In this document: in pieces, positions 10,386-23,400 of the stretch | How positions within the stretch are numbered: position 1 is the first letter of the stretch | Layout: each line of letters opens with the position of its first letter | Assembly: GCF_018691265.1 (NCBI RefSeq) | Contig: NW_024881295.1 | Coordinates: 16,415,904 to 16,479,903 of the forward strand | DNA from: Tyto alba | Taxonomy: Eukaryota; Chordata; Aves; Strigiformes; Tytonidae | Reading direction: 5' to 3' | DNA: 64,000 bases | The notes under the pieces: model-generated | Database searches by the model: none | Told to the model about the DNA's origin: nothing | The model's input: the letters and a program-made list of their open reading frames with translations, nothing else | Translations under genes and position numbers: made by a program

Positions 10386-13300
10386 TGCTGAGAATGACTG
10401 TGACAGCTAACTGTACTTTCTACACTTCAAAACCACATCATCTCTTCCCATGGAATTCTCTCCTACTCCTGAAACATACTTTCATTGTATTAAATTACCA
10501 TGAAGAAGCCTTTAGGGTCAAGTTCCCATGTTTTTATTTGTTCCTTCTTCAGTCACTGTGAAGTTAGCAAAGTGTCTGTTTAAACAATGACCAAGTCAAA
10601 ACTGATTAAAGACATTGGGATTGAGAAAAGTAGCATTTTCCTGTGCACATGGAGAGGGAAGGGATTGACCTTCTTTAGAGATTATGTCTGTTATCATGCA
10701 ATAAAATGGATTTGGTAGATTTTGATTATTCTTAGTTAAAAAATACACATCTCTGCAGCATACAATATGCATTCCAGCTGTCATTTTACACACCAAATTT
10801 ATTTATATAGGTTCTAAACCAGCTAAAATTATTAACTCAGAAAATTAACTTATCAAAGAAACAAAACAAATTGTTTTATTCCTAAAGTCTCCAGGAGCAC
10901 CCCTAGACAGACTGATTAAAAAAAAAAAAAAAAAAAATTTAAAAGATTTCTGAGTTCAAAATGCTTTTGGAAAAGGCACATCTATGACAATGTTTGTATT
11001 TTGCTCCATTTCAGCACTCCTTTCTGAAAAAATCACATATCTTAACCACAGCCCCCTAAAGCCGATGAATGTCTTTATTTTGACTAAACTACATCTGATA
11101 GCCAATCCCCAATGCCATTCAAAGTCCATTTAAATTCAGAATTTTATTTGCAATATACAATCATTACTCCATTCCCCATCTCTCACTTCAGTACAGAGGT
11201 ACTGCTAAGCAGATGACAAATACTAACAATCTTATAGTACATAAAATTCTGCCAATTGATAATTCCACTCTATGTCTTGTCCAAGTTCAAATACTCTACA
11301 AGTCATGCAGAAATGCCTTGAATTCAATCTTTGATCTTCATGCATTTGGATTTAAAAAAAACAAAACAAAACCAAACTACACACCACCCTGAAGTCTCTT
11401 TTAAGACATTCAGCACCACATTTATCAAACAAGAAGCAGTATTTCTTAAAAAACTGCAGAAGATTTTACTTTCTATGAACAGAGTTTATTTCAATTCCTG
11501 GGTGGCAACCAGAATTAAAATTTCAGCGACATATTAATCTGAGTCTTACTTGCTGGTGATTAGCAGAATACAATTTTTTTTTCTATCTTGCTCTACCCCT
11601 TGCAGTTTTCTCCCAGATCCTGTCTTTCATCTTTCCATCTTCAGACACCTGATGCCTCTAAATTTTTCAGGCATCTTTCCATCAATGACCTTTAACTTTC
11701 ATTCTAGGACACCAGTTACAATCTTACGGTACTAAGTACAGTTTTGCTTAGACGTTTTATTCGATAGACATCACAATGTGTGTAATAAAGACATTTCAAG
11801 ATACTTCATTCCTGTGAAAACATTTTCTTCTAATCTCCCTGTGAATACTGTCATCCCTTACTATGTAATATTTCACTGCAGTCTTAATTCCTCAGTGTCT
11901 GGACCTGTCGTTTTATTTGACTGTAGAGTGGCACAAACATCTGTGGCTCCATATAAAAATCTAAAAATTCCTGAAAATACAACCTTCTTGTCTTTATTAA
12001 CAGATTCTCATCTCTTTCTCACCTATTAATGCAAAATCAACTTGCAAGTTTATCACACGGGAACTGACCTTTGCCTTAGGTTTTGTCTCAAAATAGGCAT
12101 GCTGTGTTGTAGAACAAGTCAAAAGCATCGGCCTGTGTTCTGCTGGTTTGCTACATGGCAATGGCTCAGATGTCTCACTCTGCTATTTCAAGTGGCTAAC
12201 TGCATTATCTAAAGTAAGCCTTGATTGTCAAAGCTTGAGCCCATATTCTTTTCTGTTTTATCTGAAGCTAATGCAATTTCAGATAACCAATTACTTCATC
12301 TGCTGAGAAAAAAGAATGACAATGTTCTGTATAATGCACTGAAAGGATCTGAGCACTAATGTCTTAATATGCTGTGATGAACATTAAGAAAATATCTTTT
12401 CACCTTGTGAAAGGGAAAATTTTTAATTGCAAAAATGCATCTCTGATAGCAACAGTATACAGCATTGCATATTCAGTCCAGCCTGATGATGCTCACAGAG
12501 TGCAGAACAGATGATACAACACAGCAAAGCACTTTTCTTTCATATGCTTTTGTTCCTGGATTTTAAGTAAGACGTTCAAGGAAAGTGTAAGGGCAATATT
12601 TTGAAGTTACATAACACACTGTCAACTCTTCACACTTAAAAATAAAAGGATTCAGGCTCTCCTCCATAACTGTAATTTACAATGAAGAGTTGCATAGATG
12701 CATTCTCCTGAAGAATTTCAGTATTTATTTCTCTTTTTAGCACTGTGAATCATAAAGATCCACTGACTCTCTCTTTAGGCAAGTTACACACCCAGTGACT
12801 TTAATGGATTAGGAATAACAGGAAAAAAAAAATCAGTCCCAACGTATCCTCTTACCTGCTTTTGTTGCTTAAAGTCAATTGATGGGAACTTAAAGAAAAC
12901 TATCAGTACACCCCTCAAAGTTACTGTTGGAATGCCTTGCAGGTTCTGTTTCTGCCTAAAGCTTTCCCATACCCTTCTCCTCTCCTAAGTGCTTCCCACA
13001 GTTTCGAAGTGCTGTATATTTGCAAGATGCATTTATATCCCATCTATGGTGAGAGAGGCAGAGCAGGACAAAGTAGAATTCAGAAGGAACTGGTAAGAAA
13101 CTGCATGTGGCTGGCAAAGGAAGCTCCTTACAGAAAGGTACTGCCAGGCATGCAGTAACAAGAGTGAAGCAGCATTTCTTATTTTTCAAGCATGCAGTTT
13201 CAAGAACTAGAGTGCCAAGAGAGAACAAGCTGTGGTTCAGGACAAAATTACAATTCTGAATATATTTCTACAAGCCTACCTGGACAATGGTCCTTCCTCT

Positions 13301-15394
13301 TGAAAACACAGTCCTATTTGTAATAGCTGTATTTTTCTATAAATTTTTTAGGCTTTTATCCCCACGGGAATGATGAACGACAAGCAGCCACCTGCAACAA
13401 TACTACGATTGCAAAAAGAGTTGTAGCTTGGATGTATTCTAAAGCATCTTCTATCCTGCCAACAGCTTGTCGGACAGATTATGTTATTGAGAGAATAAAG
13501 TGTTTACTATGTCAGCAGGGTAATTATATCCAGAAAAAATCCCCACATGAACATTCATAAAGTCTCTCCCCAAAACTGAGTTATGTACTAAAATAAAGAA
13601 TGATGGCAGTATGAATAATCACAACTTTAAAAGAAGTATCTCTTGCAGTGATTACAACAACCTATCTTCTCCTCCCTATCTTCCAAAAGTGTCGGTCACC
13701 TTCTATCTTATCACTACGAACACAATGCAGCCCAGCACTGCCAACTTCTTATCCTGGAAGAGCATTTGAGTGATTAGGGGGTTCTCTTTTATTTATGTAT
13801 TCTTTCCGATAGTTCCCTCACTCCTAATAGTAAAAGACATTTTTTCCACTACAAAGTTTCTCTAAGGCTTCCAGTGACAACGTCTTCTGCAGATACCAAA
13901 AAACCTCCTGATGTTCCCAAGCCTTGTATTAAGGGCTTAGGCTGACTTCTGGAGCCCTGAAACTGAAGTAGACGCAACAAAAATCATAACCTCAAGTTTT
14001 AAGTGTTAAAATGATGATTCTTGGGGGTATCTAATGAGTAAAATATGTCTTTAGCGTAAGATAACCTTAACATTTCCAGTGGCCTGAATAAGATCAACAA
14101 ACCATAAAATTATTACAGAGGATTGCAAAGGTCACCCTAGTAGCTCCAAACTGTACTGTAATTTTTGGATCAAAAAGGAGAGGCATCTCTTTATAAATAT
14201 TTGATTGAACCTTTTTAATTCTTTTGTACTAATTAAATTCTTTTAAAATTCCTATTTATTATGACATCTACAAATACTTAAATGAGAACCTCAGCAGTCT
14301 ACCAATGAAATCTAGACTCCAAACTTTCACAGGTTTTATTTTAAAAGTAATCTCCCATAGTAGGTCACTATCTTGATTTGGGAAATCATTTAATTCATAG
14401 GGTTCAACAATGCAGAGCCCACCAAGACCAAGAAACTGTTTTTTCCCCCATTGATGCTAAACATAATACTCTCAATCAGTGAGTATCAATCAGAATATTG
14501 TCTGTAGCTTTATAGCAAATCTTTTCTAAAACTCAATCCAAATTAGTAAATGCAGCTGCTTCCAAGATGTATATAATCATCAACATATTACACATGTAAC
14601 ATAATACAGCATTTCACCCATAAATTATGAATGGTGTAGAAAGTGAAATAAATGGTAAAAATATTAGATCTCATCATTTCTTGCAATATATGTAACACAC
14701 ATTCAAATTCCTCCAAAAATGACAAAATGAGGTAACCCTTAAATTGTCTAAATCTAAGACATGTATCCCATCAATTCATTATCTCTCTAGTTTGCACCAA
14801 TCCAGGAATCTCAGTCAAGTTCAAGTACAGAACTCAGCATTAGCACTTGGTATTTTACTACTGCTAACAGAGGAATGAGATGACAGTTACTAAAATACCA
14901 GACCAGTCAGAGTATTCTATTTCACTGACAGATAAGGGAAATAAGCATATCAATCAGTGCTCTTATGGGCAACTACAGGCCCTCAAAGTGACATAACAGG
15001 AAGCATATCTGGGTTTTAATAGTGTATATTTGTGTATTGTTGGGTAAAAATTAAAAAGATTTCAGTTCTACATTATCAAAACCCTCAAAGTGATATTAGT
15101 GAACCTAACAAATCATAACATTTAGAAAATCTAAGACATGAAAATGAAAATAATAAAAAAATAAAAAGAGAAAAAAAATCCCAAACCTACCAATCCAGAT
15201 TCAAGATGATAAGTTTTGAAACCAGCGAACTTTCCAGGAAAAAAGTCTGCTTTAATTTAGGTAACATTGATTTAGTTTCAATGTACAATGTATAGTAGGT
15301 TCAGATTTGGGGAAAACCCAAAGAAAATTAGCTTCTGATTACCCGTTTGAGGGCATTCTTGAATTTACTTTTTCTTTGATTGTTATGATTAGTA
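10386..15394. other. Non-coding stretch, no gene recognised
   Basis: Short frames only. An A20 run lies at 10918-10937. 'gtgactttaatggatta' near 12795-12812 resembles the 'gactTcaatggg' family of old repeats, weakly. At 13353 a good acceptor-like site (T-rich tract then 'ttttttag') precedes a frame open to a stop at 13560 with no recognisable homology; see findings. 15120-15180 is A-rich. Confidence 0.55.
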
Positions 15395-15561
15395 CACCCC
15401 TCCATTTTCACACTACGAACAACAGCATGTTCCAGTCCTCAGGACCCGCCCCCCCCATTGCTATTACCTTTCCATAATAGGTCTCACAAAGACAGAGGCA
15501 GCTCTCAGCTCTCGTGAGTGCATTCCATCAGGTTCCATGGACTTGTTTATGTCCATTTTGT

Positions 15562-15840
15562 TTACATGCTCCCTAAACTGATCCTCCCCCACCAAGAGTA
15601 AGTCTTCAGCACTCCAGACTTTCCCACCAGCCTCAGGGGCCTGGGATTCCTGAAGGACAGTGTTACCAGTAAAGACTGAGGCAGAGAAAGCATCAAGTAC
15701 CTTGGTCTTTTCCTGTCCTTAGTAACCAGGTCACCCACCATATTCAGCAGCAAGCCCACATTTACCCTCCTCTTCCTTTTACAGATGATATACTTGTAGA
15801 AGCACTTCTTGTTGCCTTTCACATCTGACTCTGGATTCAA
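15562..15840 (-). pseudogene. CR1 ORF2 fragment (linker before RT domain)
   Basis: The minus-strand frame contains DVKGNKKCFYKYI, then KRKRRVNVGLLLN and GDLVTKDR. These match the well-conserved linker just upstream of the RT domain in CR1 ORF2. After KDR the frame departs from the family, so a frameshift is present, although the DNA continues to match ORF2 in other frames: KSMEPDGMH is readable around 15510-15545 on the minus strand. It is a dead transposon gene piece, not a host gene. No catalytic residue lies in this part. Confidence 0.75.
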
Positions 15841-16429
15841 CTCCAGGTGGACTTTGGTTGTCCTAACCCCATCAATTCATGCTTGGACAGTGCCTCTGGA
15901 GACTTTCTGGGTCACTTGACCCTGTTTCCACCTATTGTATGCTTCTTTTTTAATTCTGAGTGTTGTCAGGAGCTTTGTGTTCATCCATGCAGGCCTCTAG
16001 CCACCTTTCCTTGCCTGCATGTTGAGGTCAACTGTTCTTGAGATCTGAGGTGGTGATTTTTGGGGAAAAAAAACCCAACCAGCTCTCCTGGACCCCCCTG
16101 CTCCCTGAGGACTGTCTCCCATAGGATTCTTCGAAGCAGATCCCTACACTAAGTGCATTAGCAGACAGACTCTTCAGATGGGTACTTGGTCATGATGAAT
16201 TCCCAAAAAAGGTATGAAACTTGTTCCCTGTAATGCTGTCCTGCAGGCACTTCCTTATAGCGTGCATAGGCTTGATGTGGACCCCCTTCCATGTTGTGGA
16301 TTGAGATCTCTCCTGTCTGCAAAACCCTGTACCCTTTTGCTTATGAACTCAGTCCATCCCTTCCTCACTTGATTGTGGGTCACCATTCCTTTCTCCTATC
16401 GCTCCCAGTTTAATGTTCTCATCCAGTTG

Positions 16430-16620
16430 GCCAGCCTGTTTTCAAAGATGCTTTTTACCCACTCGGTAAAGTGGATCCCATTTCTCCCTAACAGTCCTCA
16501 ATACTTAAGGAGGATCCCATGGTCATAAAAGCAGAATTTCTGTTGTCAAAACCAGCTGTGCAACCAGTTGTTCACTTGCACAATCCACCTGCTCCTCCTC
16601 AAGCTGCATTGAGGAGAATT
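16430..16620 (-). pseudogene. CR1 ORF1 esterase-domain remnant
   Basis: The minus-strand translation of this segment reads, with one or more stops, RRSRWIVQVNNWLHSW, then FCFYDHG, GLLGRNGIHFTEW and KSIFENRLAN. This matches the C-terminal end of the SGNH/GDSL-type esterase domain of CR1 ORF1. The NGIH match corresponds to the D/N-G-x-H segment bearing the conserved His of that fold. Internal stops break the frame. The N-terminal part with the GDS motif is not present in the window. Confidence 0.7.
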
Positions 16621-17429
16621 TCAATAAAAACATTTTCTAATATAAAGATGCCACCAATAATTTCTATTTTACATCAACTTTGCAAAGAGAGCTCTTAGAC
16701 CCAAGTCATATTCCACTGAGTTAAGACCAAGATGTGCAAGCTGGAGCAATCCAAAACTGGTAGCAAAGATAGCAATGTGTCCTAACATCCAAGGGAGAGA
16801 ATGGTCTTTGTCTAACCACTTTCTCTAGCAAACATTCATGCCAAGATTCCAGAAACCAGAAAAACATAAAGTTTATGTTTTGAGTGTTCAGTGGAATAAA
16901 TGCAAACAATAATAAGAAATCTAACCTCTAAACTAGCATTAATTATTACATTAATCTACAAAAGTACGAATAGCTCTTAATCTAATCTGGTTAAACTAGC
17001 ACAATAGGAAAAGGATCAAAATTCTTCTCTGGCTTACAACCTCAGCACTAAAGTCCTAGGTAAAACTCTAGCATCAGCAACAAGACTATCACTGGTGTCT
17101 TGCAGAAAGTACAATCCCAGGCATGGACCATCTGAATGTAATCAGGACATGTTCTAGAATCATGGGCTGGCTACCCCTGGCTGAGAGAAAAATTCAGAAA
17201 CAGTAAAAGAAGAAGCATTTTCAGTAAGCAGAGCAAGGAGCACAAACAGGTACCAGTGCAACTGCAGTTGTGAACTGAAAAAAGATAATGAGCGCATCGA
17301 CAGTCTGAATAATGACTCAAAAGAGGAGGTGAATTTGACAGGAATAGCTCTCCATTTCCCAACAAAAATCTGAACCCTAGGCAAGAAGTTCCTTCCTTCC
17401 CTCTCCTTCCACCTCTACAGCACGCAGGA

Positions 17430-17625
17430 GGACCCTGGCAACACTGCAGCACCTCGAGTGAGCAAACAGTCTGTCGGTTTATGCCGTTTGGTGGCCATAA
17501 AGCTACCGCAGCTCTCTATCCGTCAGAATGACCCAGACAGAAGAGACAGGCTGAGCATCACTCATCAGCGCGGCGTTGCCATGGCAATCAGCTGTTGCCA
17601 GGTAGCCCGCAACTAAGAGAAGACT
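17430..17625. promoter_or_regulatory. CpG-containing island with RFX (X-box) sites
   Basis: Base composition changes abruptly to GC-richer sequence with several CpGs (17452-17612). GTTGCCATGGCAAT at 17575-17588 is one base from the palindromic RFX consensus GTTGCCATGGCAAC. A second, degenerate X-box-like site, GTTGCCAGGTAGC, starts at 17594. A CAGCTG E-box (17589-17594) lies between and overlaps it. A GGCAAC half-site sits at 17437-17442. RFX factors control ciliary and some neuronal and immune genes. Whether this is a promoter, enhancer or neither cannot be told from sequence; no clear TATA box or start is seen. Confidence 0.45.
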
Positions 17626-20340
17626 GAGAATTAGCAAGGCCTAAAAATAAAGATGTCGGGGTTTTTTTCCTAGATGTTCATGTGTAACAGGCAAAATAAT
17701 AATAAAACTCCCTCAAGATCTCAGCAGTTACGGGGTGTTTATATTCTGAAGGCTTTGATCACCTTTTAAAATTAGCACATTTTTCTAAGCAACAAAAACA
17801 GCCAAAACATGACAGTGTGAAGATTTTCCAAACCAATGAAAACATGAGCCTAAAAAGCAGAAAGGGAGATAAACTGTTCTGAATATTCAAAGAAACTGAC
17901 AAATGAAGAAAACTAAAACCCTTCTAAATCAGCAGTGTCAGAAAGCACGGCAACTCTGCTGGTTTACACTGTCTGTGTAGGAACTGTCCTGAAGTTAAAG
18001 GATGAGAAAAAACTGGATTTCATTTCCATCCCTAAGCATTTCCTACGCATATGGACCATATAAAATAAGAGAAAATGCAACTTAGAATATTGTGCAACCA
18101 AACACATCAAGAGCTTTGGCACTCCCAGATTGAAGACATGATGGGAATACAAGATATGCCACGTCTGACTGCAACAGGGTTGATGAAAGCAGATACTGCA
18201 AAGACTCATCACCAAGGAAGGAAAGGCTGCTGAACTGAAAAATTCTTTAACAGAAGCTAATAAAAGTTGCAACAAAGAAAACAAAAGGTGGCCTTTACTG
18301 CTTATTCCTGTTCACTACATGAACACATGACCAAAAAAAAAAAAAAAAATAACAAAACCCAACCACAACTCACCCCAACGTCACATGAAAAAACAGGTCT
18401 GAAGCACCTTCTTCCAAGGAGCAAGTATTTTTGAGAGGAGAGAAAGCTGTAAGAGTCCCTGTAAACTAGAATATCAAAATAAAGTTTGATCCTAACCAGC
18501 AGTGTTTTACAGTTACTGACTCCAAGATCTGCATGGGTTTGTGCTACTGGATTCCCCAGAACCACTCCTTGGAGGTTTCAAGGGATAAACCTATGGCAGA
18601 AATACAGCAGGGTTAGGCCAAACTGCTTGTCCAGCTGACTCCTTTCACAGGAGAAGCTAGACAAAGAATGAAATATTGAGTCTGAGTCCATTTAAATTTA
18701 TAAAATAAACAATTCTTTTGTGTTAATCTAAAAAAGGCTTTTGGGGTTTTTTTCTCCTCATTTCAAGTAAGGAAAATCTGAAGAAACATTAATTCTTTCT
18801 ACTAGGAAACATTTTTTCTTCTTTTTTGTAAACTGAAAACAAACTGCAATGACATAAACCAAAAAGAAATTATGAAATGGAAAGTAAATTCAGATTAAAA
18901 TAATGTAAACTTTTAATGCTTAAGATGCTAAAAAGAAACATTTGGTGGTTTTTGAACATTGTTGCTTCAAATGAATAACTTGGCAACAAAAAAGGAATTT
19001 CTAAATCATCTTGATGTTGCAAAATCTGTATGTTTCAGTGGCAGTAAAATCTGATTATAATATTCAGTCCTCTTCTACCTCAAGCACCCAGCCCACACAA
19101 TATTTTCCCCCTAAATCCTATGATGTACATGACCCGTTGTTTAGAAAGACACAGCACATCAGTTGCACTTTGATGAAAATGATTGCCTCATTTTTCCTTT
19201 TTTCCCCCAATGTTTCTATAAATAATATATCATAAAAAAGCAGTTGATTTACTGAGAATATTCTAAAAATGTATTTTTAGACACCCTACAAAGGCACTAA
19301 ATAAAAAAAGGCCAAATTTCAGTGGAAAATTACTTCCAAAAATGAACAAGAACAATACAAAGACAGCTAAAACAATGAGAGTTGGATTTTTTACTAGTGA
19401 CTGTTTGTTTTCAGAAAGGACTTAAAATGTCTCTTCTAGTTAGAAGAATCATTCTTATCCTCTTCCCTTTGTTCTGGCATCCATCACTGAATTTTATACA
19501 TTTTGACTTAATGAGTATCAGATAAGATTAATTTATACAAACATAGCCAGACACATAGAACATTTAATATCACTGTATCTTAACTCTGCCGATTTCAGCC
19601 TAGAATTTGATTTTTGTCCAGATGGGCTTCAGCTCCCATAAAAACACAAAGCAATTGCAAATATGGTGATAACCTTTAAAGAAGCCACAAGCTCAAATAC
19701 TGAAAAAAATCTGACTTGACTTTTCCCACTTGTTGCATCCCCTTGGGAAACACAAATACCCATCCAAGGATGGTTTCCAGAGATATGATGTTTTCTGAAG
19801 TTCAAAAGAGTTATTTTGAACCCTTTGAGTTTCTTAGTTTTGTTTCTTAAAATATAATTAGAGATTCCTTAGCCTGAGCCAAGTTCTTGCATATATGGAG
19901 GTGCCAGTTAGCAGCTCCCCTGAAGAGGAGCACGAAGTAGCATGACTTTATAAAGACATTTTGTTCTCTGTGCCACGCACGAGACTCCATTTGTCTCTAC
20001 AGGGCTTAACTAGTTAGGGGGGAGCGCCTCCCCAACGAGTCTTCCATGGCAAATCCCTCAGCAAAACCCAAATGGGGGCCTGGCCACTGCCTTAGGTCCC
20101 CAGAGCAAAGCCCAGCAATGGCTACTGGTTACACTGGAGCACAGTTACCTCACTTGGTATCACAGAGGCAGTTGGGAGGCAGAAGGGAGAGGTGAGCTCT
20201 TATTTCTAGTTTTCATATGTACAGTACTAAGGGCAAGTAAGGGAACAGCCATCATCAAGTGGTCTCATTATGTCTGTCATATTTCTGCTGTACTTCTGTT
20301 ACCCATACCACGTCCAGCTTTTGGTATCCTTTAAAGCTTG
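17626..20340. other. Non-coding stretch, no gene recognised
   Basis: An A17 run lies at 18333-18349. A short GC-rich hairpin, GGGGAG-CGC-CTCCCC, lies inside 20013-20036 with flanking GTT/AAC complementarity. The minus-strand frame at 17964-18284 (106 codons) is Cys/Phe/Leu-rich and resembles no family I know. I treat it as chance. Confidence 0.6.
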
Positions 20341-20404
20341 AAAAAAAAAAAAAAAACAAACCAAAACCAAACACAACAAAACACAGAATAAAACAACAAA
20401 ACCA
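20341..20404. repeat. Poly(A) then CAAA-rich tract
   Basis: A16 is followed by irregular 'caaacc', 'aaaacc', 'acaac' units. This composition is typical of an old, mutated A tail on the + strand. No recognisable body of a retroposon precedes it. Confidence 0.9.
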
Positions 20405-23400
20405 CCCACAATAGCAGAAAAGTTCTCTTTCACCTAAAAATAGTTTTATCAAAATTGCAGTGTTTTGAAGACATGTTGATATCACCAAATTTTTGACAGA
20501 AGATTGTCAAAGCTTTCCACTTCAGATGTTGAACATTGCAATTAATCTACTCTGTCTTATGTTAAACTATTAATTGTAATTGTATATGTAAAAATAATAT
20601 ATATTTAGTGAGATAGTACAATATAAAAGTGGAAATTAAACCAATCAAAATGTTTTGATACCATTAAAATGACTGCTATATTTTGAATCTTCACTCAGAA
20701 AGTGTTGGATGTATGTTCCAACTTGAAATTATTCTCTACTCAAATCTGGGAATTTCCTATGGGAGAAAAAACCTGGTGTTTTAGACACAAATAACTATCA
20801 CACATTCATATTAATCTTCTGAGGAATACAGCTGCAGTTCAGGAGCATTAGTTAAACAGAATACACTCTAGAAAAAAAAGTGATTATTAATTTACCTCCA
20901 GAATATTGGCAGTAAAATATCATTTAAATTCAAATAAGTCTCTATATATCTTTCCTCTAGCCTCAAGAAGTGTTTTATACTTAACTACACTTTTTTTTTT
21001 TTTTAATATATATTTTATGGTTAAAGCAACAGCTACCCCTGGAAAATGCTGCCATAACATTAACCTATTTCACTGCAAAATAAAAATAAAAGCTTTGCAT
21101 TCAGATAACAAATGAGAAGAGCAGATGAAAGCATCTAGTTAGAGTCCCACACCAGAAAGCATGCAGAACACAACAAACATCTCTCTGTTAATCCAAAATT
21201 TAGAGGTTGAACACTGGAGGAAGAACTGTTGCTGAGACCTGTAGCCAAAACAGAACACAGATCTCGTTCTTGTACAGCACTAGAATGAGGGTGCACTGAT
21301 CTCATGTCTCACATTCTATCAGATCACTGTTGAGTTTGAGAAAACTTTACCTTAAACACACTGTAAAAGTTTTATGTCATCTGAGGAAGTATTTTTTGTT
21401 CTAAATGTGCTGGAATTGCCTCCTGCATCCCTTTCTCTGTTTTGAATAACTAAGTAACATGACCATCTCTTACACCCTCGGGAAGGAAGGAACAGTTAAT
21501 CATTAGAAGGCCCAATCTCCTTAAAATGTCACCATTTATCTATGTACATTTATCTCTGTACAGAGTATAGAGCAACATATCAATTTAAAATAAAATAGTT
21601 ATTCTGCAATACCTTCCCTTGAGGACATGTATACCCTTTTCCTTCACTAGACTCTCCTGTAGTTTTGCTCAGTTGTAACTAATTCACTAAGTTACAGAAT
21701 ACTCTACTCCTGTCCCTTGACAGTAAGAATTGCAGAATTACTGACCCAAAAATACGCATCTAAAATGGCTTTGACATGAGTGCATATACATTTTAGTGCA
21801 AATAATTTTTTTGCCAGTTAAACTCTAGACCTAAAACTTATAGTCAAATTCTCCCTAGAATCATTGAACTACAGCTAATTTCCACTACGCACTTGTAATT
21901 GACTCAAACATACTGGAAAGATTCACAAATCATTTTATGGTTTCTCCTCTACAAAGCAACCCATAGAAATAATTCTGTCAATATGAACACTAGCTCTACA
22001 ACACTATTGTAACTAATTACCTTATGTTCTGCTTTGGATTTCTTTTCTTCTTTCTATCAATGAGGAAGAAATATGTCTATCAAAGTCAGACAGGTTAATT
22101 TCTGGCTTATATATTAATAAGTTTGCATAAGTGCCATACCTGGAAGTTTCAGTGTACTTTTACGGGTGCCATAAACAATGGGTTTGTATAAGTTCCATTG
22201 AGAGTCAAATCTATGCTGCAGAATATTAGTGGTGATGTACAAGTAGGAAAGAATCAGGCTTGTCTTTCTTTGCTAAGTCTGCAAAGCTGACAGCAAAAAT
22301 ATCTGTAATCTAAATATATTTGATCTGAAGTTATATAGAGAGAAACATGACAACCTATCACATCTTTTTTCTTTTTTAAACAAAGTCATATTTCTGAGAA
22401 GAACTGCAATTTAAGAAGTCTTTCAAGTTTTGAGGTCTGAGTCAGTTATGAAAGCAGAAAGTGGGCATAATTAACATGCAAAGCTCCAGCAGGTATCTTT
22501 AGATTCAAGTCAAGCATTTTCTGTGCCCCTTGGAAGGGTGGATTTCCCTCAGAGAGATACAGCAGAGCTAAGAGGAACTTTGTCCTTCATGAGTGATCAC
22601 CACCTCCCACCTCCTGGGAAGCTCTCAAAAATGGGCTAGAAATCAGCCTGTTGATCTGTTGCAGTAGTTCTGCACCATTTTCCTTCAGAGAATTACTTCA
22701 TAAGAGAGGCCAGAAGACCCACCAGCCTCCAGCCAGCCTCATTCCTGTCTCTCCACCCTACTGCTTCAATCTAATTTCTTCACAACACCCACAGGGGTCC
22801 ACTGCTTTTATCTCAAAACGTTTCAGGGTGCTACTACATAGGGATGAATGCCTTTTGAAAACCAGATACACCATTTTGAAAGACTAAGATCACAAGATCA
22901 CACAGAGTTCTCTATATTTTACTGTTTATTATTTTTCAGTTGTTCTCGACTATCTCATTGAAACAGGCTCATCACCTTCAAAAAACAAACTGTGTTATCC
23001 ATATGGAATATTGGTAAGACTGGCAGGAAAACAACAAATTTACATATTGAAAGCGTTTGAAGTTTTGATTTCTTTTACTTTTTGATCAGCAGATGAAGAA
23101 CTTGATCACATATCTCCCACGCCTTGTGTATGCACTAACTTACACTAATCCGTACCTGTTTTGCTGAAATTCTATCCAAGGTTTTATGTAATTGTCATCA
23201 AAACTGAAACATCTTACTTCTCAAGGAGAAAAGGAAAGGTTTAATCAGTTTTAGTTATGACTTTAAGTGAGGAATAAACCAACATGAAAAGATAAATTAA
23301 ACACTGACTTCCAAGCATAGCCTCAAAGATTAAAAAAAAAAAAAAAAAGAAAATAAAGGTAGGTAGCATGACACATCCTTTTACTTTAACTAATAAGAGG

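Larger units (their letters stand above)
15395..16625 (-). mobile_element. CR1 LINE, 5'-truncated and internally deleted
   Basis: Read on the minus strand from 16625 to 15395, the order is: C-terminal part of the CR1 ORF1 esterase (about 16625-16430), the ORF1/ORF2 junction region (about 16430-16160), then the end of the endonuclease/linker and the start of the RT region of ORF2 (about 16150-15395). The bulk of the apurinic-type endonuclease domain, normally about 200 residues at the ORF2 N-terminus, is absent. The break lies around 16150-16165, where linker-type sequence abuts sequence belonging upstream of the endonuclease. The 3' RT half and the 3' UTR are also missing on the left. Domain identities come from recognised protein similarity and the deletion is inferred from spacing. 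Confidence 0.75.

Noticed and set aside
17964..18284. Further antisense or sense CR1 sequence
   Set aside because: A short string near 18080 resembles the 'HLEYC' codons, but the sequence on either side does not continue to match ORF2.
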